Origin: Ottelia alismoides
Taxonomy: Eukaryota > Streptophyta > Magnoliopsida > Alismatales > Hydrocharitaceae
NCBI GenBank assembly: GCA_037367405.1
Contig: JAZKJV010000682.1
Coordinates: 1,286,501-1,350,500 of the forward strand
Direction of reading: 5' to 3'
Length of the DNA stretch: 64,000 nucleotides
This document shows positions 11,187 through 22,708 of this stretch, piece by piece; the first letter of the stretch is position 1, and the number at the start of each line of letters is the position of its first letter. Both the position numbers and the translations under genes were made by a program. The notes beneath the pieces were generated by a model. That model was not told the DNA's origin. It did not search any database and was given only the letters and a program-made list of their open reading frames with translations.

Positions 11187-11454
11187 GGGGGAAGGATCGT
11201 CTGCTGTAAGTGAATTGCAGCAGACTCTGCTACAACTCACGGATGCACGCCACGTAGCAGCAAATGATCCAACAGCTTGGAAAACACTCCCATCCAACCC
11301 CCTTCTCTTCCGACACCCTCCTCCCCAAACCCTCCTCATCCCAATCCCTCGACACCCACCACCCTTGATGTGCATCCTCCTCACCGTGCATCTCCCTTCC
11401 GCCGTGCATCCACTTCCCCACACCTCCCCCATATGCTGCACATCCTCTTTGCCA

Positions 11455-11925
11455 TTCTGTTGCATACTGGAGATACATCTTGTATTCTTTTTTTAAAAGT
11501 ATTTTGTAGAAAGATGAGCATTTTTGTATATTGAAGGAAGTTTTTGTATAGGAAGGTCCTCTGTTGTATAAGGGAGATGCATCTCGTATGCCTATTCTCA
11601 AAGCGTCTTTTGTAGGATAATAAGGGTGTTTTGTGTAAAGGAAGTTTTTGTATGGAAATCTATTATGTTGCATACTGGAGATGCATCTTCTATGGACTAT
11701 TCTCAGGGTGCCTTTTGTAAGTTAATGGGAGATTTTTCTATATAGAAGGAAGTTTTTGTATAGAATTGTGCTCTGTTGTATATTGGATATACATCTTCTA
11801 TGTTTTTTTTTCAAAGTGCATTTTGTAGAAAAACGAGCGTTTTTGTATAATGAAGGAAATTTTTGTATGGGAATCTCCTCTATTGCATGATGGAGAGGAA
11901 TCTTGTGTGCCTATTCTCAGGGTGC
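11455..11925. repeat. 106-bp tandem array, left arm, outer block
   Basis: The word TTTTGTAG recurs near 11,502, 11,607, 11,713 and 11,820, spaced 105-107 bases. Each unit also carries GTTGCATA.TGGAGAT and GAAGG..TTTTTGTAT. Since 106 is not a multiple of three, open frames here cannot encode a protein repeat. Confidence 0.85.
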
Positions 11926-12110
11926 CTCCTCCCCCAACGGCTACCACCACCTTCCTCCTCACCCGACGTCTCAATCCCGACGCCACCTTCTCCCTCACTC
12001 GACGTCTCAACCCTGAGGCCCCGAGTAGCGCTGACCCATGAGTACTCACACCTCTCCTCAGACGCACTATCCTCCAACGTCGCCTCCTTCCTCCCCATTT
12101 GAAGAGCTGA
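11926..12110. repeat. GC-rich block mirrored at 31,920-32,115
   Basis: A C-rich stretch (CCTCACCCGACGTCTCAATC, followed by a variant copy) whose reverse complement appears at 31,920-32,115 in the opposite arm. Two short near-copies of the ACGTCTCAA motif are present in each arm. Confidence 0.7.
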
Positions 12111-12118
12111 AATCAAGA

Positions 12119-12470
12119 AGATTATGTTCACTAAATCTGTACATAACAGTATAGTATTGCAACCGGTTTGAATTGCCGCTCCAAGTACTTGCTTTCTCTA
12201 CATGACATGCGATTTCAGTTCAGTTAGCAAGGCATGTTCAAGAGTCTGAACATCATTTGCTCTACAGACATGGAGAGCTGTACAAATATCCGTTGTCTCA
12301 AGATATTTCTCCAAATTCACTGGAATTACATTCATCCGCTCTAAAGTAAAAAAAGATGCTACTTGAAGTTCTATTACTTGTCCCAGATACTCACTTGGTG
12401 ACAGACAAAATATGCATAAACACATTCTCCCAATACTATAGGAGATGAGAAAATCATTTTCCTTCCCTCC
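12119..12470 (-). pseudogene. Possible captured host exon inside the foldback element
   Basis: This block is not 106-bp repeat and has no counterpart in the other arm. On the minus strand 12,198-12,430 stays open and reads like ordinary protein, with words such as GQVIELQVASFF, LETTDICTALHVC and LEHALLTEL, unlike the low-complexity repeat translations around it. I do not recognise the protein. Capture of host gene pieces is common in Mutator-like and foldback elements, so a transduplicated exon is the likeliest reading, but chance is possible. Confidence 0.4.
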
Positions 12471-12479
12471 GGTTGCATA

Positions 12480-13045
12480 TTGGCCACAATTCTTGTATAT
12501 TTTTTTTCTAAAGATCTCTTTTGTAGGAAAACGAGGGATTTTTATATATTGAAGGTCTTTTTGGTATGATCGGTTACTATGTTGCATAATGGAAAGATAT
12601 TTTGTATGTTCCACATCAAAAGCTCTTTTGTAGGATAACGTCACTTTTTGTATAATGAAGATGGTTTTTGTAGGATACTTTGCTCTATTGCATATTGGGC
12701 ACAATTCTTGCATGTGTTTTTTTTCTAACGACCTCTTTTGTAGGAAAACATGGGGTTTTTGTATATTGAAAGTCCTTTTGGTATGGTAGCGATGTTTTGT
12801 ATGTTCAACATCAAAAGCCTTTTGTAGGATAATGATATTTTTTGTATACTCAAGAGGGTTTTTGTAGGATACTTTGCGCTATTGCATATTGGGCACAATT
12901 CTTGTATGTTTATTCTAAAGACCCCTTTTGTAGGAAAACGGAGGATTGTATATCAAAGGTCCTTTTGGTATGGTCGTTCACTCTGTTGCATATTGGAGAA
13001 ATGTTTTGTATGTTCAACATCAACAACCATTTTGGTATGGTAATT
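12480..13045. repeat. 106-bp tandem array, left arm, inner block
   Basis: TTTTGTAGG recurs near 12,518, 12,625, 12,735, 12,820 and 12,926, mostly 106-110 bases apart with one short unit. It has the same orientation as the outer block at 11,455. Confidence 0.85.
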
Positions 13046-13234
13046 AAGAGCACCATATGTTATTTTTCGAGCTCATCATTAATTATGTGTGATATATATA
13101 TATATATAATGTGATCTAACCTTACAAACTAGTAACACATGAACAATTCTAAAACTTTACTATCAGCTTGACCAATATTGCTCAGGATTTAAATCACCTC
13201 CTCTTGCACCAAACGGACGAGTACTTGAGTTCTA

Positions 13235-14197
13235 TTGGGCTTCAATATACAAAAGGTGCCTTGAGAATAAACATACAAGAACCATCTCCAATGTGCAACA
13301 GAGCAGATTCCCATACCAAAACATCCTAAGTCATTATACAAAAACCCACATTTTCCTACAAAAGGCGCCTTAGGAATAACCATATAAGAATCATCTCCAA
13401 TATGCAATAGAGCATATTCTCATACCAAAGCGTCCTTCAATATGCAAAAATCCACATTTTCCTACAAAAGGCACCTTGAGAATAAACGCACAAGAAGTAT
13501 CTCCAATATGCAACAGAGAAGATTGACATGCCAAAATATCCTTTAGTATAGAAAAACCCATATTTTCCTACAAAAGGCTCCTTGAGAACAAACATAAAAG
13601 AAGCATATCCAATATGCACAGAGCAGATTGCTATATTAAAATATGCTTCAGTATACAAAAACCAACATTTTCCTACAAAAGACGCCTTGAGAATAAAGAT
13701 ACAAGATGCATCTTCAATATGCAATAGAACAGAATACCAAGATATTTCTCCAATGTGGATAACAAAAAATTTCACTTCCAAGAAGGTCTAATACAGACTC
13801 TCTCAAGTATTCATATACCAAAACATCCTCCAGTACACAAAAATCCATGTTTTCCTACAGAAGGCACCTTGAGAATAAACATACAAGAAGTATCTCCAAT
13901 ATACAACAGAGAAGATTGACATGCCAAAATATCCTTCAGTATACAAAAACCCATGTTTGCCTATAAAAAGCGCCTTGAGAATAAACATACAAGAACCATC
14001 TCTAATATGCAGCAGAGCAGATTCCCATACCAAAACATCCTTCATTATACAAAAACCAATATTTTCCTACAAAAGGCTTCTTGAGAACAAACATACAAGA
14101 AGCATATCTAATATGCAACAGAGCAGAATGCCTTACTAAAACATACTTCATTATACAAAAACCAATGTTTTCCTACAAAAGATGCCTTGAGAATAGA
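13235..14197. repeat. 106-bp tandem array, right arm (inverted)
   Basis: Here the array is in the opposite orientation: CCTACAAAAGG recurs at 13,365, 13,461, 13,567, 13,672, 13,854, 13,960, 14,066 and 14,172, mostly exactly 106 apart. A diverged piece at 13,740-13,810 interrupts it and reappears at 31,790-31,870. The array is cut at 14,197 by the gypsy element and resumes at 31,745. Confidence 0.88.
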
Positions 14198-14352
14198 TAT
14201 AACGCCCCGAAAATTTCGGCTTTTTTCGAAATTTTAAAGCATATACAATATCATACTCAAATGAAGCGCCTCGTCGCAAGCTTTCCAACGAGACCAAGAA
14301 TGCGCGAATCCGAGTTCGTATGAGGAAGTTATGCCCTTTTAAGTGAACCATG
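14198..14352 (+). repeat. Gypsy 5' LTR, first piece
   Basis: First 155 bases of the 5' LTR, aligned with 29,573-29,727. Its last five bases, CCATG, are the target site of the nested element. Confidence 0.9.
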
Positions 14353-17306
14353 TGATGAATCTCGTATTCATCGTGTTAAAAGCCACTTATTAAAATCCCC
14401 GCTTAAACAAACCAATAAAAATATCCTCTAATTCGCTATTTTTATCATGTACTATATTGTGTAACCCTTAATTATTTGTATTTAATTTCCCTTATTTTTC
14501 TGTAATTATTTTATCACTCAAAAACCCCTAAAAATTAGGTAGATAAGTTGTCTATATTTTACTGACCTTAAAAAGATAAAAAAATACAAAAAGATCTCAA
14601 AACCGCAAACTTGGTGTTTTTATCCCCTTAAAAATACCCTCAAAAATAGCTTTTGTACAGATGACCTCTTTTGGCTTTTTGCCCAACATGAAAGTTGTAG
14701 ATCTCGTCGAGACGAGCAACTTTCATGTTTTGACTTTTTCCAAATTCGGCCTCTACCTATTTCTTTTATATTTTTCTTTGTATTTATGTTTGAATTGTTC
14801 TGATTGGGCCACGTGGCGCCCTCTGGGCCGCCCACGTGGCCCGCTCCGCGTCACGCCACCTGGCGCGCTTCCTCGGCCATTGGATCTGTTCTAATCGCCC
14901 CCATATCCATCGTCCAAACCCGCCCCATTTCTCAGCCGCCCGATCTGATCTTAGATCAGATCAGGACCGCCCACTCGTGCCCCATCTACAGTCGTCCGAT
15001 CATCTCCCCATCCAAAGCCCCTCAACCTGCCACGTATCCCCTCACCACAGCCCTCGGATCCTACATCTATCTAACGCCCATTATCTGGCCACGTCGCCTA
15101 TCTATCCCTCACCGTTGGATCTCTCCCACCGATCGATCCTAACCACTCACACCCGCCTCTCTCCCAGCCACAGGATCAGATCCCGATGATCTAATCGTGG
15201 CCCTCCGCTGACACTCCAACCGCAGCCGTTGGATCGATAGATCCAACGGACCTCCGTCATCTCCTTCCTCGAGTAACTCCCTTGCCCAGGCGTTACGCCT
15301 CGTCGAACCTCCTCCCCCTTCCATTTCTAGCCACCGCACCAGTCACCTCCTTCCGCTCATAACGCCACCTACACGAAGCCATATCCTCCGCCATCCTCGC
15401 GCCTTCGTCAAAACCCCTCTCCATTACTCCCCTCGTCATTTATTCCTCGCTCGAAAACGCCTCGCCGACACTGTAACCCCCGACCACCTTCACCTATATA
15501 ACCCCCTTCCCCGCCACCGAAGCGCCGGTCCACCATTCTTGGCCTTTACCCTAGCCTCCTCCGCCCCTCCGGTGACAGCGGAGGGGCGGAACGTCGAGGC
15601 GACGATGGGTACTAGCCGGTGTTGACCCTCGGCGCTCCGCCGCCGAGTAGCGGTGGCTCCGGCCACCTCCGAGCTCCCTGCCAAGGCCGTGCAGGCTGGG
15701 CGACGACCCCCTGAGCTCCGATAAGCTCATCCCCAGGCCATTTCCCCCGCCAACTCCTCGCTCCGGCGAGGAGATTTTCATCTTGATTTTTCCTTACTTT
15801 CATCCGATTAATTACGCCACTTCCACTCCATGTGATCCTCCCACGACCTTCACCCGACCACCAGCAATCTCGCCGTCCCCTCTCCCTTCTCCAGAACCCC
15901 CCTCCGTACCGATCCCCCTCTTCACCTGCTCCGCCGGAGAAGAGTCTTCCGGCCATCGCCTCCCGTCGCTTCACGGCCGTTCACTCACCTCCTCTCACTC
16001 GCACACACTCGCTCAAGGCTTCGGCTATCACTAACCCTTGCAGATCTCTTCAATAGCCGGATCTCTCGTCGGAGCATCTTCGAGCTCATGGCCTCCGGCG
16101 AAGCTTCATCGACTTCAAGTTCTGACCATGCCTGGAGCCTCGCCGGAGTTCCAACGCCGTCGCCAGCACCCCAGTAACCTTCACCGATCATCAGACGGGC
16201 GATTGGCGTGTGGAGGAGCTCTGTTTACCTCGCCGGATCCCCGCCTCCTCCGACCGCCTGCGGAGGAAGATGGAGCTACAGGTACCGTCCGATCATCAGG
16301 ATCGGACGGTCAAGAGGACGCCACATGGTGGACCCGAGCCGCCTTTCAGACCTATAGGCTCGGGTCCTCCAAACCTAATACCAAGACACCAGCTACTGCC
16401 ACGTGTCCCGAGCCTATGCCACCTCCCGAGCCTGGGCCCTCACGTGCACCGCACGTGAGGACTGGGTAATTTGCGATAAAGGCCCCGGAGTTTATGGATA
16501 TTGCAGAATGGTCCTCCAGGCGCGTGCCTCACGTGCGTGCCTGGGGTAATTTATAGGGAGGCCCTCGAAGTTTTCCAAAATTACAATAAGGCCCCCGCGC
16601 ATATGGAAAAATATCATCCAGGCCCAGGCGGTTTTTCTTTTTTTGCATCTAGGTCCCTGGAATGCAATATTTATCCTTTATTTTTCTTGCATTTTTATTA
16701 CATTTATGCCCTTGCACTGTTTTTAGCATAACTTGAGCATCGTAGGTCCAAATTGCATGATTTTAGTGTCGTTTTGATCCTTATTTTGTCCTCTACATTC
16801 TAGCATACTTATTTGTTCCATTTGACACTGTTTAAATTTAAGTGAGTTTTTATGTGATAAATGGGACCTAGCTCTACTTGTTTTGCTTGATTTCATGACC
16901 GATTTTTAATGATGTGTTCAAAATGGCTCTAACTTCATTCTATATTGTGTTGCTCATATTTTAGGGTATAATTGTAGCATTTGATTCATCATGCATATTC
17001 CATTGCATTATTTGCACATGCATCACTTTAACTTGCATAAAAATTGTCTCAAAAAAAATGCATGCATCATTGCATTGCCTTATAAGTTGCATATGGACCT
17101 GAAATTTGGATAAATCATATTGAGCTTCTTGAATCAAAATTCAATACACACATTAGGCTGCCGTATCCCTGTGTTCGACCTTGGTACACTTACCAAGCAA
17201 AAATATTCCACAGCAATCAAAGACTGTGGTTTTTGCTGAACAAAATTCGCCTCCTATACTACGACTTAAGATATATTTATTATCGAGGCGAATTTTACGT
17301 TCATCA
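14353..17306 (+). repeat. 5' LTR of the Tat/Athila-like element
   Basis: A 2,954-bp LTR with an AT-rich first 450 bases, a long GC-rich body and an AT-rich tail. It differs from the 3' LTR at about 33 substitutions plus one 9-base deletion near 16,660, about 1.1%. Many open frames in the GC-rich body have an identical partner in the other LTR and no domain, so I do not call genes. Confidence 0.92.
15493..15500 (+). promoter_or_regulatory. Putative LTR TATA box
   Basis: CTATATAA in a C-rich context, with the same sequence at 20,882-20,889 in the 3' LTR. Position within the LTR suits a promoter, but no transcript is known to me. Confidence 0.5.
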
Positions 17307-19740
17307 AATGGCGCCGTTGCCGGGGATACGGCTTTGTTTAATTTTTGAATTTTGATTTTTTTTAATTAATTCAATAATTTTAAGGTCTTCATTTCATGCA
17401 TCATTTCTTTGCATATTATTTGCTGATTTAATTTCTCTGAGTCTCTAACTTTTCTCTTTTGTGGCAGGGCCCATGGAAAATCAAGGACGCCTGATCAGCA
17501 TGGAGGCGAGAAGTCGAAAGCTTTAGCTGAAGAGGCCACAAGGGAAACCGTGAAGAAATTCTAGAATTTTATCAGTCAACTTGCATTGCATATGTGATAA
17601 AAAAAACTTGCATCTGCATATTTATTTTCAGTATTGCATTTTGTACACAAAAAAAAAATCCCCCCCCTCACACACACTTACACCGCACATATTCACCCTC
17701 ACCTGCCCCCTGTATACCTCTCTCTCTCTCTCTGTGTGTATATCTATTCTTCACGAACCCCCTCCCCCTTACCCGTGTATCATAGACCCCCCCCTAACGT
17801 AGACCTTACTTAGGCTATTTGTAGCCTAAGTATAGGGGGGACCTGCCTGCTCTCCCATCCCTCGTCCTGTCTTCTTGTGCTTAGGCCAATTTTGGTCTAA
17901 GTATAGAGGGACCCTCCTCCTCAGTTCTGCTGTATCACTCTATACTTGAACCGAGCCCTGGCTTCATGGCACTTGTGCTATGGGGACATAGCAAATTTTA
18001 AGTATAGGGGGGTATACCGTATATTATTGTATTTTACTTTAGCCTTAGCTCGCATTTTTAAAACTTTTTAAAATTTTATTTTTCGGGCTGGGTTTTGGTA
18101 AACTAGTGAACTGAGTAAAAACCTGTAAAAATTAAAAATTGAGGGTTTAGTTTTTGTAAATATTCCTGTATTAAAAAAATGATGAAAAACTGAAAATCTT
18201 TCTTGGAGGTTGACTCTGACTACTAGGTTTAGTAGGCATTTTCAATGAGGGAACCTTGGTCTCCCTTAGCAGAGTGGGTGGTTTAGAGGACATCGCATAC
18301 GGCCCCGTCCTCAAGTAACACAGGCCTCGGCCCGTACTTACACCCATACTGGCTGAAAGTGAATACTTTTATTTGAGCCTGGGCCAGTCATTGTCTCTCC
18401 GAGGAATTAAAAAAAAATTACCTATAAAAATTTGCAAAAGAAAAAAAAATCACACAAAAATTCACTAATCCTTGGAGTTGGTGTAGTCCTGACACATTCA
18501 CACTCACGCAGGGCTTGAGGATTTTGAGGACACTGGATCCCTGGGATCTTGAGAGTCTGAGTTAACATGCCTTAGTCATTAGGGTTTTCCTGACTTAAAT
18601 ATCCACACTCCTCTGGTTTGAAAGATTTGAGTGCTATATTGCACTCTTTATCTCTACTTTCAAGAAAATATGATCAGCACAGTCACTTCCACAACTGCAT
18701 GATTGATGAGCTGAGATGAGATATCACTTGAGGAATTAGGATCAGAGATTTAAATTTAGACCCGATCTTATGATATTCGAGGATGGGATAAAGTTAATGA
18801 AGGCTTCAGAAAACCTGAGTGTCAGCAAAAACCCTAGCCAGTATGTGAACAAGATTCATATGCTATCTCTTGATATTTACCTAAAAGTGCCAGGGTGTGA
18901 TGAAACTTAAAGAAACTTGTTGATCAGTGTGCGCCAATCTCTTGGTAAAAGCAGTGGAGCTAGCCAACAAAAGAAATGAAATGTCAAAGAAAAGCTCTAT
19001 CTTCCAAAGTCAAATTCCAAATGAGCTTCCACCAATGGCGAGCGCTCCCAACCATTTTCAAAGTGTCCACTTGGACCAAGCGCTAAATAGGACCAAGGAG
19101 TCGGGCTGACACCACAAAAAGGGCCCTGCATCGTAAGCGATACAAGTCTGGGTGTCGAAGGTATCTTAGATACTCAGAAAAGACACACCCCGGTGTACTC
19201 CCAGAAAAACAAGTGCAGACGACTCCAACTCTCTTGACGGACACATTGATCAACAAAGTATTAATATACATGTGTTGAGTAAAAGGCACTCGAGAGGCCC
19301 CTTGCTCCAATGTGAGGGTGAGAAAATTATACACAACCCTAGTACCTCCATCATCTGGCCGTCCATCAACATTTCAAAGTCTGACAAACTAATGAGACGG
19401 TGGACTGAAGCAAGAACATACTTATTCCCTATTGAGGATTAGGTCTAGAGGAGAGTCTTTGGGACTGGAACTTTGGGTGATGCATCGACTCGGCTCTCAT
19501 GAAATGCAGTACACTAAAATGTCATATCCTTATATTATATGTACAAAAAGAGAGTCTGATAATCAGAGAAGTTGGATTCCTTCTGACTAAGGCTTGGATA
19601 AACACAGAATTTTAGGATCACTTAGGTCAAGGGTCTTCGAAAGATCAAGCCTTGAAATTTTCACACGCACTGTCAGGAATTAATCCAACTCTTTCATTCT
19701 TTAGATGCTCGAGGACGAGCATGGTTTAAGTATAGGGGTA
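17307..19740 (+). other. Internal region of the Tat/Athila-like element, no gag-pol
   Basis: The 2.43-kb interior holds no protease, reverse transcriptase or integrase motif in any frame. A C/T-rich low-complexity stretch with (CT)n and (CA)n lies at 17,650-17,790. Three copies of the phrase AAGTATAGGGG (near 17,828, 17,998 and 19,728) resemble polypurine tracts, and the last directly precedes the 3' LTR. Confidence 0.75.
17309..17327 (+). other. Primer-binding site, tRNA-Asp type
   Basis: TGGCGCCGTTGCCGGGGAT, two bases after the LTR. It is the reverse complement of the 3' end of plant cytosolic tRNA-Asp(GUC) including CCA, as I recall that tRNA. The site is characteristic of Athila/Tat relatives. 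Confidence 0.85.
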
Positions 19741-22703
19741 TGATGAATCTCGTATTCATCGTGTTAAAAGACACTTATTAAAATCCCCGCTTAAACAAAC
19801 CAATAAAAATATCCTCTAATTCGCTATTTTTATCATGTACTATATTGTGTAACCCTTAATTATTTGTATTTAATTTCCCTTATTTTTCTGTAATTATTTT
19901 ATCACTCAAAAACCCCTAAAAATTAGGTAGATAAGTTGTCTACATTTTACTGACCTTAAAAAGATAAAAAAATACAAAAAGATCTCAAAACCGCAAACTT
20001 GGTGTTTTTATCCCCTTAAAAATACCCCCAAAAATAGCTTTTGTACAGATGACCTCTTTTGGCTTTTTGCCCAACAGGAAAGTTGTAGATCTCATCGAGA
20101 CGAGCAACTTTCATGTTTTGACTTTTTCCAAATTCGGCCTCTACCCATTTCTTTTATATTTTTCTTTGTATTTATGTTTGAATTGTTCTGATTGGGCCAC
20201 GTGGCGCCCTCTGGGCCGCCCATGTGGCCCGCTCCGCGTCACGCCACCTGGCGCGCTTCCTCGGCCATTGGATCTGTTCCAATCGCCCCCATATCCATCG
20301 TCCAAACCCGCCCCATTTCTCAGCCGCCCGATCTGATCTTAGATCAGATCAGGACCGCCCACTCGCGCCCCATCTACAGTCGTACGATCATCTCCCCATC
20401 CAAAGCCCCTCAACCTGCCACGTATCCCCTCACCACAGCCCTCGGATCCTACATCTATCTAACGCCCATTATCTGGCCACGTCGCCTATCTATCCCTCAC
20501 CGTTGGATCTCTCCCACCGATCGATCCTAACCACTCACACCCGCCTCTCTCCCAGCCACACGATCAGATCCCGATGATCTAATCGTGGCCCTCCGCTGAC
20601 ACTCCAACCACAGCCGTTGGATCGATAGATCCAACGGACCTCCGTCATCTCCTTCCTCGAGTAACTCCCTTGCCCAGGCGTTACGCCTCGTCGAACCTCC
20701 TCCCCCTTCCATTTCTAGCCACCGCACCAGTCACCTCCTTCCGCTCATAACGCCACCTACACGAAGCCATATCCTCCGCCATCCTCGCGCCTTCGTCAAA
20801 ACCCCTCTCCATTACTCCCCTCGTCATTTATTCCTCGCTCGAAAATGCCTCGCCGACACTGTAACCCCCGACCACCTTCACCTATATAACCCCCTTCCCC
20901 GCCACCGGAGCGCCGGTCCACCATTCTTGGCCTTTACCCTAGCCTCCTCCACCCCTCCGGTGACAGCGGAGGGGCGGAACGTCGAGGCGACGATGGGTAC
21001 TAGCCGGTGTTGACCCTCGGCGCTCCGCCGCCGAGTAGCGGTGGCTCCGGCCACCTCCGAGCTCCCTGCCAAGGCCGTGCAGGCTGGGCGACGACCCCCT
21101 GAGCTCCGATGAGCTCATCCCCAGGCCATTTCCCCCGCCAACTCCTCGCTCCGGCGAGGAGATTTTCATCTTGATTTTTCCTTACTTTCATCCGATTAAT
21201 TACGCCACTTCCACTCCATCTGATCCTCCCACGACCTTCACCCGACCACCAGCAATCTCGCCGTCCCCTCTCCCTTCTCCAGAACCCCCCTCCGTACCGA
21301 TCCCCCTCTTCACCTGCTCCGCCGGAGAAGAGTCTTCCGGCCATCGCCTCCCGTCGCTTCACGGCCGTTCACTCACCTCCTCTCACTCGCACACACTCGC
21401 TCAAGGCTTCGGCTATCACCAACCCTTGTAGATCTCTTCAATAGCCGGATCTCTCGTCGGAGCATCTTCGAGCTCATGGCCTCCGGCGAAGCTTCATCGA
21501 CTTCAAGTTCTGACCATGCCTGGAGCCTCGCCGGAGTTCCAACGCCGTCGCCAGCACCCCAGTAACCTTCGCCGATCATCAGACGGGCGATTGGCGTGTG
21601 GAGGAGCTCTGTTTACCTCACCGTATCCCCGCCTCCTCCGACCGCCTGCGGAGGAAGATGGAGCTACAGGTACCGTCCGATCATCAGGATCGGACGGTCA
21701 AGAGGACGCCACGTGGTGGACCCGAGCCGCCTTTCAGACCTATAGGCTCGGGTCCTCCAAACCTAATACCAAGACACCAGCTACTGCCACGTGTCCCGAG
21801 CCTATGCCACCTCCCGAGCCTGGGCCCTCACGTGCACCGCACGTGAGGACTGGGTAATTTGCGATAAAGGCCCCGGAGTTTATGGATATTGCAGAATGGT
21901 CCTCCAGGCACGTGCCTCACGTGCGCGCCTGGGGTAATTTACAGGGAGGCCCTTGAAGTTTTCCAAAATTACAATAAGGCCCCCGCGCATATGGAAAAAT
22001 ATCATCCAGGCCCAGGCAGTTTTTCTTTTTTTGCATCTAGGTCCCTCCAGGGACCTAAATGCAATATTTATCCTTTATTTTTCTTGCATTTTTATTACAT
22101 TTATGCCTTTGCACTATTTTTAGCATAACTTGAGCATCGTAGGTCCAAATTGCATGATTTTAGTGTCGTTTTGATCCTTATTTTGTCCTCTACATTCTAG
22201 CATACTTATTTGTTCCATTTGACACTGTTTGAATTTAAGTGAGTTTTTATGTGATAAATGTGACCTAGCTCTACTTGTTTTGCTTGATTTCATGACCGAT
22301 TTTTAATGATGTGTTCAAAATGGCTCTAACTTCATTCTATATTGTGTTGCTCATATTTTAGGGTATAATTGTAGCATTTGATTCATCATGCATATTCCAT
22401 TGCATTATTTGCACATGCATCACTTTAACTTGCATAAAAATTATCTCAAAAAAAATGCATGCATCATTGCATTGCCTTATAAGTTGCATATGGACCTGAA
22501 ATTTGGATAAATCATATTGAGCTTCTTGAATCAAAATTCAATACACACATTAGGCTGCCGTATCCCTGTGTTCGACCTTGGTACACTTACCAAGCAAAAA
22601 TATTCCACAGCAATCAAAGACTGTGGTTTTTGCTGAACAAAATTCGCCTCCTATACTACGACTTAAGATATATTTATTATCGAGGCGAATTTTACGTTCA
22701 TCA
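19741..22703 (+). repeat. 3' LTR of the Tat/Athila-like element
   Basis: A 2,963-bp LTR, near-identical to 14,353-17,306, preceded by the polypurine-like tract ending at 19,740. It ends TTCATCA just before the CCATG target copy. Confidence 0.92.
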
Positions 22704-22708
22704 CCATG

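Larger units (their letters stand above)
14353..22703 (+). mobile_element. Non-autonomous Tat/Athila-like LTR element (8,351 bp)
   Basis: The element is inserted in the gypsy 5' LTR with target duplication CCATG (14,348-14,352 and 22,704-22,708). It has LTRs of 2,954 bp (14,353-17,306) and 2,963 bp (19,741-22,703), starting TGATGAATC and ending TTCATCA. A 19-base primer site at 17,309 is complementary to tRNA-Asp. The internal region is only 2.43 kb and lacks gag or pol. Long LTRs, this primer site and the CTCGAGGACGAGC motif before the 3' LTR are typical of the Tat/Athila group. It must use proteins from a relative. Confidence 0.9.

Noticed and set aside
13235..14197. Regular 106-bp spacing considered as a CRISPR-like array
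   Set aside because: The whole unit is repeated with no unique spacers, and the DNA is clearly plant nuclear.
13437..14323. Repeated peptides from the 106-bp arrays (words like FVYTEGYFGMSIFSV)
   Set aside because: The unit is 106 bp, not a multiple of three, so the frame changes each unit and no protein repeat can be encoded.
14804..16469. Many proline- and arginine-rich open frames in the GC-rich LTR, repeated at 20,192-21,857
   Set aside because: GC-rich DNA has few stops. Frames overlap on both strands, have no domain, and are paired only because the LTRs are copies.
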